Positions 9,107 to 17,419 of a DNA stretch of 60,838 nucleotides are shown piece after piece. Location of the stretch: positions 1 through 60,838 of the forward strand of contig NZ_FNDD01000035.1 in NCBI RefSeq assembly GCF_900100015.1. The letters are read 5' to 3'. Numbering within the stretch: position 1 is the stretch's first letter; every line of letters begins with the position of its first letter. This DNA is from Vibrio xiamenensis (GTDB lineage: Bacteria; Pseudomonadota; Gammaproteobacteria; Enterobacterales; Vibrionaceae). Under the pieces are notes generated by a model. The model was not told the DNA's origin. It ran no database searches and worked only from the letters and a program-made list of their open reading frames with translations. The position numbers and the translations under genes are program-made.

Positions 9107-9682
9107 TTAAGGCGTCTGTATCCAGCGGTAATCCATTTGCCGAGCGGTTTTCTCCGCCAATTCTTGGCTCACCAACTTAGCCACCAGATGCAGGCTCATA
9201 TCAATACCTGCAGAAATGCCCGCTGAAGTGGTCCATTTCCCCTGTTCTACAAAACGCTTATCGTCAACCACATTCAGCGCGCTAAACGCTTTAAGTGCGT
9301 CGATATCTTCCCAATGAGTCGTTACCGTTAAACCATCGAGTAAACCAGCGTTAGCCAGCAAAAATGCGCCAGTACACACCGATGCGACCTGAGGCGTGTC
9401 AGGAGCAATACGCGCCAACCACTCAAGCACCGCCGTTTTGTGCATCTCTTGACTATGGTCGCCGCCAACGACAATCAGCAAATCCAGTGGCGGATGATTG
9501 TCGATGTGGTAGTGAGGCTCAATCAAATAATGGCCTCGCGCTTTGACAACACCGGGCTGCTCGGCAATCAAACTGACTTGCCAGTCGAGCGCGCCAAGGC
9601 GTTTTGCGGTACTAAATACTTCAAACGGGCCGGAAAAATCCAGCACCTCCGCTTGGTCATAAATATAGATGCCGATATTCAC
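9107..9682 (-). CDS. DJ-1/PfpI family protein
   Basis: 191 aa. The flavodoxin-like DJ-1/PfpI fold is shown by DLLIVVGGDHS and the nucleophile elbow SVCTGAFLLANAGLLDG, where the cysteine is the reactive residue. The following TTHWEDIDAL resembles isonitrile hydratases and the sensor half of GATase1-type AraC regulators, but no DNA-binding domain follows. The GTG start has AAGGA upstream. Likely a hydratase or a glyoxalase/deglycase-like stress enzyme. Confidence 0.83.
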   Translation of the reverse strand: MNIGIYIYDQAEVLDFSGPFEVFSTAKRLGALDWQVSLIAEQPGVVKARGHYLIEPHYHIDNHPPLDLLIVVGGDHSQEMHKTAVLEWLARIAPDTPQVASVCTGAFLLANAGLLDGLTVTTHWEDIDALKAFSALNVVDDKRFVEQGKWTTSAGISAGIDMSLHLVAKLVSQELAEKTARQMDYRWIQTP

Positions 9683-9725
9683 TGTGCATCCTTCCTTAGC
9701 TGCAAGTTAACTCATTCAATCACCG

Positions 9726-10136
9726 TTAACGGTCTGCGGGGTGATTAACGCCGTCATTGGTCACCACCTCACCGAGGTCAAATGGATTTACACCTTCCAA
9801 ACAGCCAAGATTATATCCGTATTCTTGCGGATTCGAGCGGCGCTGGTGATGGGTGTAAATACCACAATGGCGACAAAAATAGTGCTTAGCGGTGTGGGTA
9901 TTAAACTGATACAGGGTAAGCGCATCTTCGCCCTTTAAGATTCGAATCTGGTCAAGGTTTACCGAGGCAACGATCGCCCCTTTGCGGCGACAGATTGAGC
10001 AATCGCAGCGCCTTGGATTCACGATGCCATTGGGCAACGAAAATTCAATTTCAACCGCACCGCAGTGGCAGCGCCCAAGGTGCTTGGGCTGAATCTCGGT
10101 TGGTCCAACTTGAGTAATTTTCTTTGTCATACTCAT
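9726..10136 (-). CDS. GFA (glutathione-dependent formaldehyde-activating) family protein
   Basis: 136 aa zinc-binding beta-sandwich of the GFA/CENP-V family. Zinc cysteines are visible: CHCGAVEIEF, then RRCDCSICRRKGA and FCRHCGIYTHHQ. The 43-bp gap to the PfpI-type gene and the same direction suggest co-transcription. An AGGAG lies 7 nt before the ATG. Real GFA activity is uncertain; most family members have unknown substrates. Three other family members lie in this window. Confidence 0.87.
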   Translation of the reverse strand: MSMTKKITQVGPTEIQPKHLGRCHCGAVEIEFSLPNGIVNPRRCDCSICRRKGAIVASVNLDQIRILKGEDALTLYQFNTHTAKHYFCRHCGIYTHHQRRSNPQEYGYNLGCLEGVNPFDLGEVVTNDGVNHPADR

Positions 10137-10377
10137 GGCAGAACTCCTTTCTTTTCGTTGAGCGTATCGTTTTACTCGACCATCTTACCCCGCACTGAGC
10201 ATGCCATGACCAATAAAATAGCCACTCAACCGATTACACGTATAAAACGCGAACGCACCAGCATATTTCGCGTGGTTTACCTCTGAGCCAAGCTGACCAC
10301 TGCGATTTGCTGTGACCGGGTGCTTCGATAAAATAGAGAACTTCTATAAACAAGAAAACCAATGATAAATATGACAT

Positions 10378-11019
10378 TTATAAGTGAGGTGATTGTGGGT
10401 CGAAAACTTCGATAACGGCCAGTGCTTTGGATAAATCATTTTGGCCATTGAAGTCATGACGAATCGCGACCACGTCACATCCGGCGCGTACACCGGCTTC
10501 AACGCCCGCATTAGAATCTTCAAACACCAAAACCTCGCTTGGCTTAAGCGCCAATTGACTCAGAGCCAAATCATAGGCTTGTGGGTCAGGCTTGTGGCGT
10601 GACACATGCTCTTGGGTTATTACCACATCAAACAATTCAGCAATGCCTAAGCGGTTTAAAATCTCATCGACCATCCAAGTCGCCGCAGAACTCACCACCG
10701 CAACCGCGCGCTGCTCAGCCTTAAGGTGTTGCAGTAGCTCAATCGCGCCTTGCGTCACTTTGAGCTCGTTTGCTAGTAAGGTTTGATAATGGGCTCGAAA
10801 CTTAAGATTAAACTCATCGAGTTGCGGCGCAATACCGCCTTGTTTAAAAAAGTGTCCGGTCACGACAGACCAGCTCTCCCCCATTACCGCCTTATAGATA
10901 TCAGCGCTAACCTTCGCTCCGAAATCGTGACATGCCATAGCTAACGCTTGGCCTTTGAGGGGTTCTGATTGAACTAAGGTTCCATCCATATCAAATAGAT
11001 AAGCTTGATACTGCAACAA
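10378..11019 (-). CDS. HAD-superfamily hydrolase (beta-phosphoglucomutase/YniC-like)
   Basis: 213 aa, subfamily I HAD phosphatase. Motif I FDMDGTLVQSE holds the nucleophile Asp, VVSSA the motif II serine, HKPDPQAY the motif III lysine and VLVFEDSNAGVEAG the acidic motif IV. A helical cap lies between motifs I and II. It should dephosphorylate a small sugar phosphate or similar metabolite. The start is a TTG at 11019 with AGGAG 5 nt upstream. Confidence 0.88.
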   Translation of the reverse strand: MLQYQAYLFDMDGTLVQSEPLKGQALAMACHDFGAKVSADIYKAVMGESWSVVTGHFFKQGGIAPQLDEFNLKFRAHYQTLLANELKVTQGAIELLQHLKAEQRAVAVVSSAATWMVDEILNRLGIAELFDVVITQEHVSRHKPDPQAYDLALSQLALKPSEVLVFEDSNAGVEAGVRAGCDVVAIRHDFNGQNDLSKALAVIEVFDPQSPHL

Positions 11020-11053
11020 GTGCTCTCCTTACTCGTTTGGGCCGAGCCCAAGG

Positions 11054-11488
11054 TTATACGTTGTCATTCACGCTACTATTAAACGAATACATTCGCACTT
11101 CATCGCGTGCAAACCAACCCAATTTTTCATACAAGGCTTGCGCTTTGACGTTGTGGTTAAAAACAAATAAGTGGGTTTTGGCGATGCCTTGGCGCGCAAG
11201 TGCCGATATCGCCAGTTCAACCAAACTCTTGCCAATGCCTTGGCCTCGGTTTGACTCTGCAACCGCAAGATGCTGTAAATAACCGCGGCGGCCATCGGTG
11301 CCCACCAGCACGGCGCCGACTAAGGTTTCTTCATCAAAAGCGACAAAGCTCAGGCCCGGGTTACGATTGAGGTAAGATTCGATGCTTGATTTCGAGTCGC
11401 TGTCGCGAAGGCGCATCGACTCGGTTGCCATCCACAAATCGATGACTGCTTGATAATCGTCGATGTGCATTTCTCGAAAGGTGATCAT
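11054..11488 (-). CDS. GNAT N-acetyltransferase
   Basis: 144 aa. The acetyl-CoA loop is ESNRGQGIGKSLVELA, and HNVKAQALYEKLGWF is the C-terminal motif of RimI/YpeA-like enzymes. A GGAG precedes the ATG. It starts 34 bp upstream of the HAD gene in the same direction, so the two may be co-transcribed. Substrate unknown. Confidence 0.88.
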   Translation of the reverse strand: MITFREMHIDDYQAVIDLWMATESMRLRDSDSKSSIESYLNRNPGLSFVAFDEETLVGAVLVGTDGRRGYLQHLAVAESNRGQGIGKSLVELAISALARQGIAKTHLFVFNHNVKAQALYEKLGWFARDEVRMYSFNSSVNDNV

Positions 11489-11559
11489 AGTTACTCCTTT
11501 AACTATCTGGTTTCAATAGGGTGTGATTAGGCTGGCTCTATCATCAGCAATACAAGATG

Positions 11560-11916
11560 TTATTTCCCAAGAAAATGGAACACCAAACACAGTGCAAACG
11601 ATGGTACTCCTGCAATCAAAAATTGGATAAATAACTGAATATTTTCCGCTTCGCGAAGATCATTTTCCGCCATCAAACTATGACTACCGTCGACCATGTC
11701 AGACACTTGATCAATCGGTTCACCTTGACCGCTGCTATGGCCTAGAGGTGGATACATATAGAGTAAAGTGGCGATACCCCAAAGCAAAAACACCACATAA
11801 AAGGCATAATCCTGCCAATAACGAATACCTAAAAAATCACTAAAGGTATTAATCAGTGCCACCGCAATAACCGCGACAATATTGGCAATCAGAGTAAAAA
11901 TCAGGCTAGATTTCAT
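11560..11916 (-). CDS. small membrane protein, unknown
   Basis: 118 aa with three predicted membrane helices: residues about 5-26, 40-57 and a C-terminal one ending FALCLVFHFLGK. The central loop is acidic and polar. I chose the ATG at 11916 because AGGGA lies just before it; an in-frame GTG at 11946 would overlap the stop of the preceding GNAT gene. I do not recognise the family. Confidence 0.6.
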   Translation of the reverse strand: MKSSLIFTLIANIVAVIAVALINTFSDFLGIRYWQDYAFYVVFLLWGIATLLYMYPPLGHSSGQGEPIDQVSDMVDGSHSLMAENDLREAENIQLFIQFLIAGVPSFALCLVFHFLGK

Positions 11917-11945
11917 AGTTTCCCTATTCATTACACTATTCACCA

Positions 11946-12476
11946 CTATTGAGGCGAATCACTGCAACTTACCCAGTAGCGGGTAATATCGGACTCAAAC
12001 ACACCCGAATAAACAATACCGTCAAACACGCCATCGTTGGCTTCGATCACTTTACGCGAGCCGATATTATCTAAATCGGCAGTAACTAGCGCTTTGTCGA
12101 TGCCAAGTTCAGCGGCCTTAATGCGTGCAAGTTCCAGCATTTTCGTGGCGTAGCCTTTGCGGCGCTGACTCGGCGCAATATCGTAGCCTATATGGCCGCA
12201 TTCATTGCTCAAAAAAGGATTGTCGATGTTATGACGAATTCGAATTGCGCCCGCCAATTCTCCATCATCCAACTTTAACCAGTAAGTGGTACACGGCACA
12301 TAATCTTCAGGCAAATTGACGCCTCGGCTATGGTCATCTAACTCAAGAACATAACTTAAAAAATCCGACATACCTTGAGCGTAGAATTCCCCATTACTTG
12401 GGTCATGCGCGACAAAGTCGTTATAAAAACGTTCAAATTGCGCTTCCAAATTTGCACAAAGTGGCACAAGTTCCAT
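11946..12476 (-). CDS. GNAT N-acetyltransferase
   Basis: 176 aa. Motif A reads PSQRRKGYATKMLELARIKA, followed by VTADLDNIGSRKVIEANDG, the pattern of the YjcK/predicted-acetyltransferase group (COG3981). The N-terminal half carries AGAIRIRHNID, the usual strand before the CoA site. Substrate unknown. A GAAGAG lies 6 nt before the start. Confidence 0.87.
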   Translation of the reverse strand: MELVPLCANLEAQFERFYNDFVAHDPSNGEFYAQGMSDFLSYVLELDDHSRGVNLPEDYVPCTTYWLKLDDGELAGAIRIRHNIDNPFLSNECGHIGYDIAPSQRRKGYATKMLELARIKAAELGIDKALVTADLDNIGSRKVIEANDGVFDGIVYSGVFESDITRYWVSCSDSPQ

Positions 12477-12506
12477 AGCGTTCTCTTCGATTAATTAAGC
12501 CCGTTA

Positions 12507-13520
12507 TTATGGGCGTTTAGACAATATTTTTGATTGGCACTCAAAACCAAGCTTGTGGTAAAACGCCTCAGCGCCCTGATTAAACGCCATAACTTCAAGG
12601 CGAATATCGCTTGCGCCAGATTGCTTGGCCCAATCAAGGCAAGCTTGCATTAATTTCTCGCCGACTCCTTGACCGCGATGCTTCTCATCCACCACCAAAG
12701 TTCCAATCCTACAAATGGGGTCTTTGACCAAAAATGGAATCGCTTCATTACTGTGCATAACCGCGGTGATAAAGCCCACCACTTGATGATCGTACTCGGC
12801 AACCAAAAACAGCCGTTCTGAGCTTTTTAATGCCTGCAATAAGAACTCGCGCTCTTGTTCTGACGGTGGTGCGAAGACGTGTGACGCCTGCTGATGATGC
12901 ATCTCGCCGATCTGGCGGTTGAGATCAAGTAAAGCGTCGATATCTTGCTCATGTGCCGCACGGATATCAACGGTCTGAGCGCGACCAACCGGCTGAATAT
13001 TAGCCAGAAAGCGCTTAGCCTGCTTTGGATGGCGAATGCGAATAAATTTGATATGTTGATACTCAGGCGCTGCAATCATATCTAAATAGCGACGGCGATT
13101 TCGGCGGAACGTCTTAAGAGTCCAAAGCAAGATGGAATCTTTGCTCATAAACGTCTGCTTAAAGGTTTCAACATTGCCAGTACCCGGCCACAGCTCTTGC
13201 TTGGATAGACAGCGTGAAAGCGCACGTGTGATTGCGCGATAAGCTGTGATAGCAAACGAATAGTCAAGCCAAATCACGGTATCAACGTCTTGCCACTTTA
13301 CCTCTAAGCTCTTGTTATAATTACCGTCTAGCACCCAATGTTCGGTTTGCAACTCGCTTTTCAAATCCGCAAAGAACTGATTGTCCGACTTTTCTTGCCA
13401 ATCGGGTAACCAATGAATGACATCCATTTCGATATAAGGCGCTTGCATGCGCTCTGCAAGTTGTCGTGCAAATGTCGATTTTCCACTGCCACTGGTCCCA
13501 ACTACATTAACTCTGTTCAT
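12507..13520 (-). CDS. P-loop (adenylate-kinase-like) NTPase fused to a GNAT acetyltransferase
   Basis: A two-domain protein of 337 aa. Residues 1-170 are an AAA/adenylate-kinase-like P-loop domain with Walker A GTSGSGKST, VLDGNY and VIWLDYSFAIT, as in the FlaR/topology-modulation group. Residues 180-337 are a complete GNAT domain with EKHRGQGVGEKLMQAC and FNQGAEAFYHKLGFE. Both active sites look intact and the linker is short and proline-containing, so a genuine fusion is more likely than a misread stop. It probably phosphorylates and acetylates related small molecules, but that is inference. Confidence 0.82.
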   Translation of the reverse strand: MNRVNVVGTSGSGKSTFARQLAERMQAPYIEMDVIHWLPDWQEKSDNQFFADLKSELQTEHWVLDGNYNKSLEVKWQDVDTVIWLDYSFAITAYRAITRALSRCLSKQELWPGTGNVETFKQTFMSKDSILLWTLKTFRRNRRRYLDMIAAPEYQHIKFIRIRHPKQAKRFLANIQPVGRAQTVDIRAAHEQDIDALLDLNRQIGEMHHQQASHVFAPPSEQEREFLLQALKSSERLFLVAEYDHQVVGFITAVMHSNEAIPFLVKDPICRIGTLVVDEKHRGQGVGEKLMQACLDWAKQSGASDIRLEVMAFNQGAEAFYHKLGFECQSKILSKRP

Positions 13521-13870
13521 CACCGGCATCTCTCAATCAACATAATTTATTCATGCTGTTGATTTATAACATCAATTTCATCTGATGTAGAGGCCATTTT
13601 TCGCTTGGAACATTTTAAACTTTGAATCCTTATCGACTACGAGGAAAACCAGCATACGTACAGATTAGAGTAGAGCCACATTCTCGCAATCAAACCGTGT
13701 ATTTAAAGCACTGGCGAGCTCAGGTTGATAAAGAACAAAGTGCACGAAATATCTCTGATTAGAGACTCAGATTTCTCACTAATTGATATGGTAGTCAAGG
13801 CAGCTGGGCCTTTAGCATTCAATGGGCTAGCGGTTGAGCAAGCGAAAAAGGCGCTGTAAACAAAATAGGT
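13521..13870. other. intergenic region with a broken plus-strand reading frame
   Basis: 350 bp between two minus-strand genes. On the plus strand, 13622-13762 reads as 46 codons (LNPYRLRGKPAYVQIRVEP...) ending in TAG. The next frame continues 13761-13859 as RDSDFSLIDMVVKAAGPLAF... to a TAA. The two pieces together look like the end of a decayed gene split by a frameshift. I cannot name the family. Confidence 0.35.
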
Positions 13871-14086
13871 TTAACGAGCTAACGTGGTGATAACAGATTC
13901 ACGATGCCAAAATAACCAATGACGTTTTTTTTCAACCACTTGATAAATCACTTGCCAACCATCTTCGGTTAAACTATCCAGTTGCGCTTCAAGAAGTTCA
14001 CGTTGAGTCACTTTGGCACCATGCAAAACACTTGGGCAGGCCTGCTCATCAATGTGAACCACTTTGTACTCGCTGAACTTTGGCAT
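13871..14086 (-). CDS. DUF4177-like small protein
   Basis: 71 aa. The layout fits DUF4177: an N-terminal EYKVVHID strand, then a helix LLEAQLDSLTEDGWQVIYQV and a C-terminal strand pair with HWLFWHRE. GGAAG lies 4 nt before the ATG. Function unknown; cytoplasmic. Confidence 0.6.
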   Translation of the reverse strand: MPKFSEYKVVHIDEQACPSVLHGAKVTQRELLEAQLDSLTEDGWQVIYQVVEKKRHWLFWHRESVITTLAR

Positions 14087-14241
14087 TTTACTTCCACCTC
14101 ATCGCAGATCGCTTCACCGATGAAAACTGCTGTAAACCGAAGAATGGCAAGTGTTATCAAGTAACAAATTCAGTCGCATCCTAAAAGCGACCACCGAACA
14201 CGAACTTTTTGCGATGCCGCTTCAGGCCATCGTTTCGTGAG

Positions 14242-14718
14242 TCATTCTGTCGGAGAGTTGATCATCATAGTTGGTGTAACACGTTTACCATAAACCACTG
14301 CTCCATCGTTGAGATCTTCAACCCAATAAAAAATCCGCACAAAATTACCCTCTGGCTTAGTGATGTAATCCACCAAGTATTTGTGATTATTGCTTAGCTG
14401 AATCTTAGATAGAAACAAGTTAAAGTCGGGATTACCGTCGCGCCACAAGTAGAGCGTTTGTTCGCCCTCAGGCAATTTTATTGCATTGGGAAACCCGCTT
14501 AAGCCTAAACGTAAATATTTGATTCCAGATAACTTTTGCCTATTAACCTTAGTGAAATAGACATTATGAGCGCCATAGACAATTGGGGAGTTATCTTCGA
14601 CTTGACCAATGGTTTTGACCTCATACTCATCTTCCATTTCGCCTTGGACGAACGTTGGTCCACACGAACAACCCGTCAAAAAAGCGCTCATCAGCGCTAT
14701 TTGTATCCATGTTTTCAA
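14242..14718 (-). CDS. lipoprotein, DUF2846-like
   Basis: About 159 aa with a lipoprotein signal peptide ending in the lipobox LTGC-SCG, so the mature protein is lipid-anchored. The pattern YGAHNVYFTKVN...YLRLGLSGFPNAIKLPEGEQTLYLW resembles DUF2846-type cell-envelope proteins. A TTG at 14718 has AGGTGG 5 nt upstream and is my preferred start; a GTG three codons earlier is possible. Function unknown. Confidence 0.65.
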   Translation of the reverse strand: MKTWIQIALMSAFLTGCSCGPTFVQGEMEDEYEVKTIGQVEDNSPIVYGAHNVYFTKVNRQKLSGIKYLRLGLSGFPNAIKLPEGEQTLYLWRDGNPDFNLFLSKIQLSNNHKYLVDYITKPEGNFVRIFYWVEDLNDGAVVYGKRVTPTMMINSPTE

Positions 14719-14843
14719 AACAACCACCTAAACAACCATTCGTTATAATAATTACATGCATAAAAGACAGCGCTCCAACCGCTATCCTCCATGGACAAAA
14801 GGCGACGGCTATTTAGGGATAATTAAATTGATAGGTGAAGAGA

Positions 14844-15194
14844 CTAGCACGTGTGGGAAATATTTTTCTCGCCGACGCCCTTAGTCTTCGTCATAAGAAC
14901 GGTCATGCCTAAACAAACAAAGATCACACAGGAGATGATAAGGACTGGAATATTCGAATTGAAGGCAAGATTAAATAAGTTCGAGAGCACGATAAAAATA
15001 ACACTCACGAATACTGCAGCCAGAAGAGCAAGATGTTTTAAGCGCGATTTGTTTGGTTTTCTGGTGCTAAGTAAAGTCAAACAATTAGGACAGCGACAAC
15101 TGCCGCCATTATCCAGTTGATACATCGCTTCTTTATCGATGATATGCTCATATTTACACTCGGTACATACCACTTTGAATTCATCTACATTCAT
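14844..15194 (-). CDS. zinc-ribbon membrane protein, unknown
   Basis: 116 aa. The N-terminus has a zinc-ribbon pattern CTEC...CRCPNC (residues about 10-40). Two membrane helices follow (about 55-75 and 82-102), then a basic tail. The gene looks AT-richer than its neighbours, which suggests separate acquisition. The ATG at 15194 is chosen with GGAAGGG upstream. Family not recognised. Confidence 0.6.
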   Translation of the reverse strand: MNVDEFKVVCTECKYEHIIDKEAMYQLDNGGSCRCPNCLTLLSTRKPNKSRLKHLALLAAVFVSVIFIVLSNLFNLAFNSNIPVLIISCVIFVCLGMTVLMTKTKGVGEKNISHTC

Positions 15195-15354
15195 GACATC
15201 ACACCCTTCCATTTGCCGATGGTATATAAGGCGTCATTTCAACTCAAAGATGAATATGTTTTATTTAAAAAAGTCTTTTTGTCCCAAAAAAACGGCCAAA
15301 TAAAATCTCAAATGTGATACTAATTCAAATGAAGTATTTCGTTCATCCAACGAT

Positions 15355-15837
15355 TCAATTAGAGCTCGCAAAATTTTTCAAACTACCACCTTCAAAACGG
15401 AAATATTGCTTTTCTTCGATAAGTGCGGCGCCCATGGCTTGATAAAATCGCCCGGCATTGGGGTTGGTCGACTCCGCGGTCCAATCCATTCGCAGGCAGC
15501 CCTTATCCAGTGCTTCACGAGCCAAATACACCATCAGGGCTCGACCCAAGCCTTGGCCTCGAGCGCGCTTGGACACAAACAGATCTTTCATAAATAGCTG
15601 CCCAGATAATCTCGGGGCTGGATAGAGTATTGAATAGCTGGCAAAGGCGAGCATATCGCCGTTCACTTTTACCCCAATCAGCTGCACGCCCGAATGAGGT
15701 GCAAATAAGCCATGGGTAAAATAGGCCTCGATTTCTGATTTGCTCGCCGCTTGGTCACCGAAGTAGTAATGCTCTAACTCACTAAACAATTCGACCAACT
15801 CAATACTGTTATTTAAAGTTATCGGTGTGATGATCAT
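15355..15837 (-). CDS. GNAT N-acetyltransferase (PaiA/spermidine-acetyltransferase-like)
   Basis: 160 aa. Motif A is KRARGQGLGRALMVYLARE; DWTAESTNPNAGRFYQAMGA is the C-terminal signature often seen in diamine/aminoalkylphosphonate acetyltransferases. The ATG overlaps the TGA of the upstream MazG-like gene by 4 bp (ATGA), so translation is probably coupled. That upstream gene contains a 12-bp poly-C tract. Confidence 0.86.
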   Translation of the reverse strand: MIITPITLNNSIELVELFSELEHYYFGDQAASKSEIEAYFTHGLFAPHSGVQLIGVKVNGDMLAFASYSILYPAPRLSGQLFMKDLFVSKRARGQGLGRALMVYLAREALDKGCLRMDWTAESTNPNAGRFYQAMGAALIEEKQYFRFEGGSLKNFASSN

Positions 15838-16226
15838 TTCGTATCCAATTCCTTAGTTAACTGCTGCTGATGCTCATTGGCCAATTGTTGCTGTTGCAAC
15901 ACTTTTATCTGTTGCCACTTGATGCCCGACTCAATGCCATCCACGCGCTGCTGATACTTGTCACACGCGCGTTTCAACAGCGAATTGATCTCGATTTCGC
16001 CGTTATGTTCAAACGCTGTGAGCACATTGACATAATTCCAAATGACATCCGCCAACTCGTCTTCAAGATAGCAACGCCGAAGCCTTGGACGCTCTTCTAA
16101 TACTTCGTCGACTTCAGCCTTAATGTCGTTTAAGTAGGTGAGTCCGTGCTCGCCCCCCCCCCCCGATTGTTGGTCAATGGCGTGTTTGCGCTTGGCAAGT
16201 TCAAACAGGCGTTCTAAATCACTCAT
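15834..16226 (-). CDS. MazG-like nucleotide pyrophosphohydrolase with a 12-bp homopolymer tract
   Basis: 130 aa, all-alpha NTP-PPase fold. The acidic motifs are DIKAEVDEVLEE and LEDELADVIWNYVNV, which bind magnesium in MazG-like enzymes that hydrolyse (d)NTPs to monophosphates. A run of 12 C on the plus strand (16153-16164) encodes four glycines (QQSGGGGEHG) before the first helix. Loss or gain of one base would shift the frame. The C-terminal 30 residues are Gln-rich. Coupled to the following GNAT gene by an ATGA overlap. Confidence 0.78.
   Translation of the reverse strand: MSDLERLFELAKRKHAIDQQSGGGGEHGLTYLNDIKAEVDEVLEERPRLRRCYLEDELADVIWNYVNVLTAFEHNGEIEINSLLKRACDKYQQRVDGIESGIKWQQIKVLQQQQLANEHQQQLTKELDTK
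16153..16164 (+). repeat. poly-C tract, 12 bp
   Basis: A run of 12 cytosines on the plus strand (12 G on the coding strand) inside the MazG-like gene. Tracts of this length mutate by slipped-strand mispairing and drive phase variation in other bacteria. Its length is also where sequencing errors collect. Confidence 0.9.
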
Positions 16227-16274
16227 GGGTTTCCCTTATTTTTCGCGCATGACTTGTGTGCTGACGGCTCGCCG

Positions 16275-16739
16275 CTAGTCTAGTTCGGTGATGACTTCGG
16301 TGGTCACTGAGTTGGCGATAAAGCAGTTCTCATGAGCTAAATGGTGCAGCTTCTCGATTTGCTCTGAACTGGGTTGGCGCTCCCCGGAAAAGACCACTTG
16401 AGGTCTTAAACGTACTGTCGTCACCGCTTCTCGGCCATTACTCAATTTACCCAGCTCACCGACGGCGTTATCCACATAAGAGTCAACCACATAACGACGT
16501 TTCGCAGCTATGCCTAAAAAAACCAACATATGACAACTCGACAGTGCAGCAATAAACGCCTCTTCCGGGTCAACGTTGGCTTCCACCGAATAGGGCAGCG
16601 GAACGACGTGAGGTGATGCTGAAGCGTCGACAACCGTGCCCCCGTCAAAGTGCCATTGATGGCCGCGGCTGTAGTGATTGTCTGAAAACGCTTCATGTTC
16701 GGCGCGCTGCCATACTATGGTTGCACTGTGCTGTGACAT
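16275..16739 (-). CDS. OsmC-family peroxiredoxin-like protein
   Basis: 154 aa. The family's two reactive cysteines are seen in ALSSCHMLVFLGIA and HENCFIANS. Members reduce organic hydroperoxides with a thiol donor. The spacing of the two motifs fits the YhfA/Ohr-like branch. AGGAGAG lies 5 nt before the start. Confidence 0.9.
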   Translation of the reverse strand: MSQHSATIVWQRAEHEAFSDNHYSRGHQWHFDGGTVVDASASPHVVPLPYSVEANVDPEEAFIAALSSCHMLVFLGIAAKRRYVVDSYVDNAVGELGKLSNGREAVTTVRLRPQVVFSGERQPSSEQIEKLHHLAHENCFIANSVTTEVITELD

Positions 16740-16814
16740 ACCAACTCTCCTGTTTAGGTTTAAAGCGCTTTATTTCAATGATTTGAAATTAAAAAGTAAA
16801 AGATAAATCAAGCT

Positions 16815-17357
16815 CTAGAGGCGAACATCATCTAGACTGAAGCGGTAATATTGTCCGCAACCAATGCCTTGAGGCTGAAAGCCAATCAAACTTTCCAGCA
16901 CGTTGAAATGCGACACTACAATCACTTTACGATAGCCTTGATAACGTTCTAGCACATCCAAAGTACGGCGTTTAAGCTCAGCGGCGGACTCATAATCGTG
17001 ACTCGTAATCGGCTCGCCCGATTTCAACGCCTGTCGATATTCATGCCAGCGGCGATCGCGCTCTTGCAAATCCAGGTATCCGCCAGCCAAGTCGGCGCGC
17101 CATTCTCGTAAATCGTGCTCAACAAACAGTTCGAGCTTCAGTTCGCGATTAATAAGCTCGGCAGTTTGCAGAGCTCGAGTATAGGGGGAAGCAATAACGA
17201 CGCTGCTGTTTTGAAATTCTGGGTTCAGACTTAACGCTTTAATCTCATCGAGATAACGTCGATCCAACGGTGCATAATCTTTTTCCAGTTGCGTCATTTG
17301 GCGCTCGTCACACAAGCGGTAATCGGGCACGCCGTGGCGAACGAATAAAATCTCCAT
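16815..17357 (-). CDS. histidine phosphatase (phosphoglycerate-mutase-like)
   Basis: 180 aa. The N-terminal FVRHG contains the phospho-accepting histidine. SPYTRALQTAELI carries the second arginine, and VVSHFNVLESL the second active-site histidine. It would remove phosphate from a small molecule or protein; the exact substrate is unknown. AAGGAG sits 4 nt before the ATG. Confidence 0.9.
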   Translation of the reverse strand: MEILFVRHGVPDYRLCDERQMTQLEKDYAPLDRRYLDEIKALSLNPEFQNSSVVIASPYTRALQTAELINRELKLELFVEHDLREWRADLAGGYLDLQERDRRWHEYRQALKSGEPITSHDYESAAELKRRTLDVLERYQGYRKVIVVSHFNVLESLIGFQPQGIGCGQYYRFSLDDVRL

Positions 17358-17419
17358 ATCACTCCTTAATCATGGTTATCGGTATTAGAACACACGTTAT
17401 GTTTTGTTTTTTTTAGCGT

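Noticed and set aside
10207..10287. 26-codon plus-strand frame (MTNKIATQPITRIKRERTSI...)
   Set aside because: No Shine-Dalgarno and no supporting context; too short to support.
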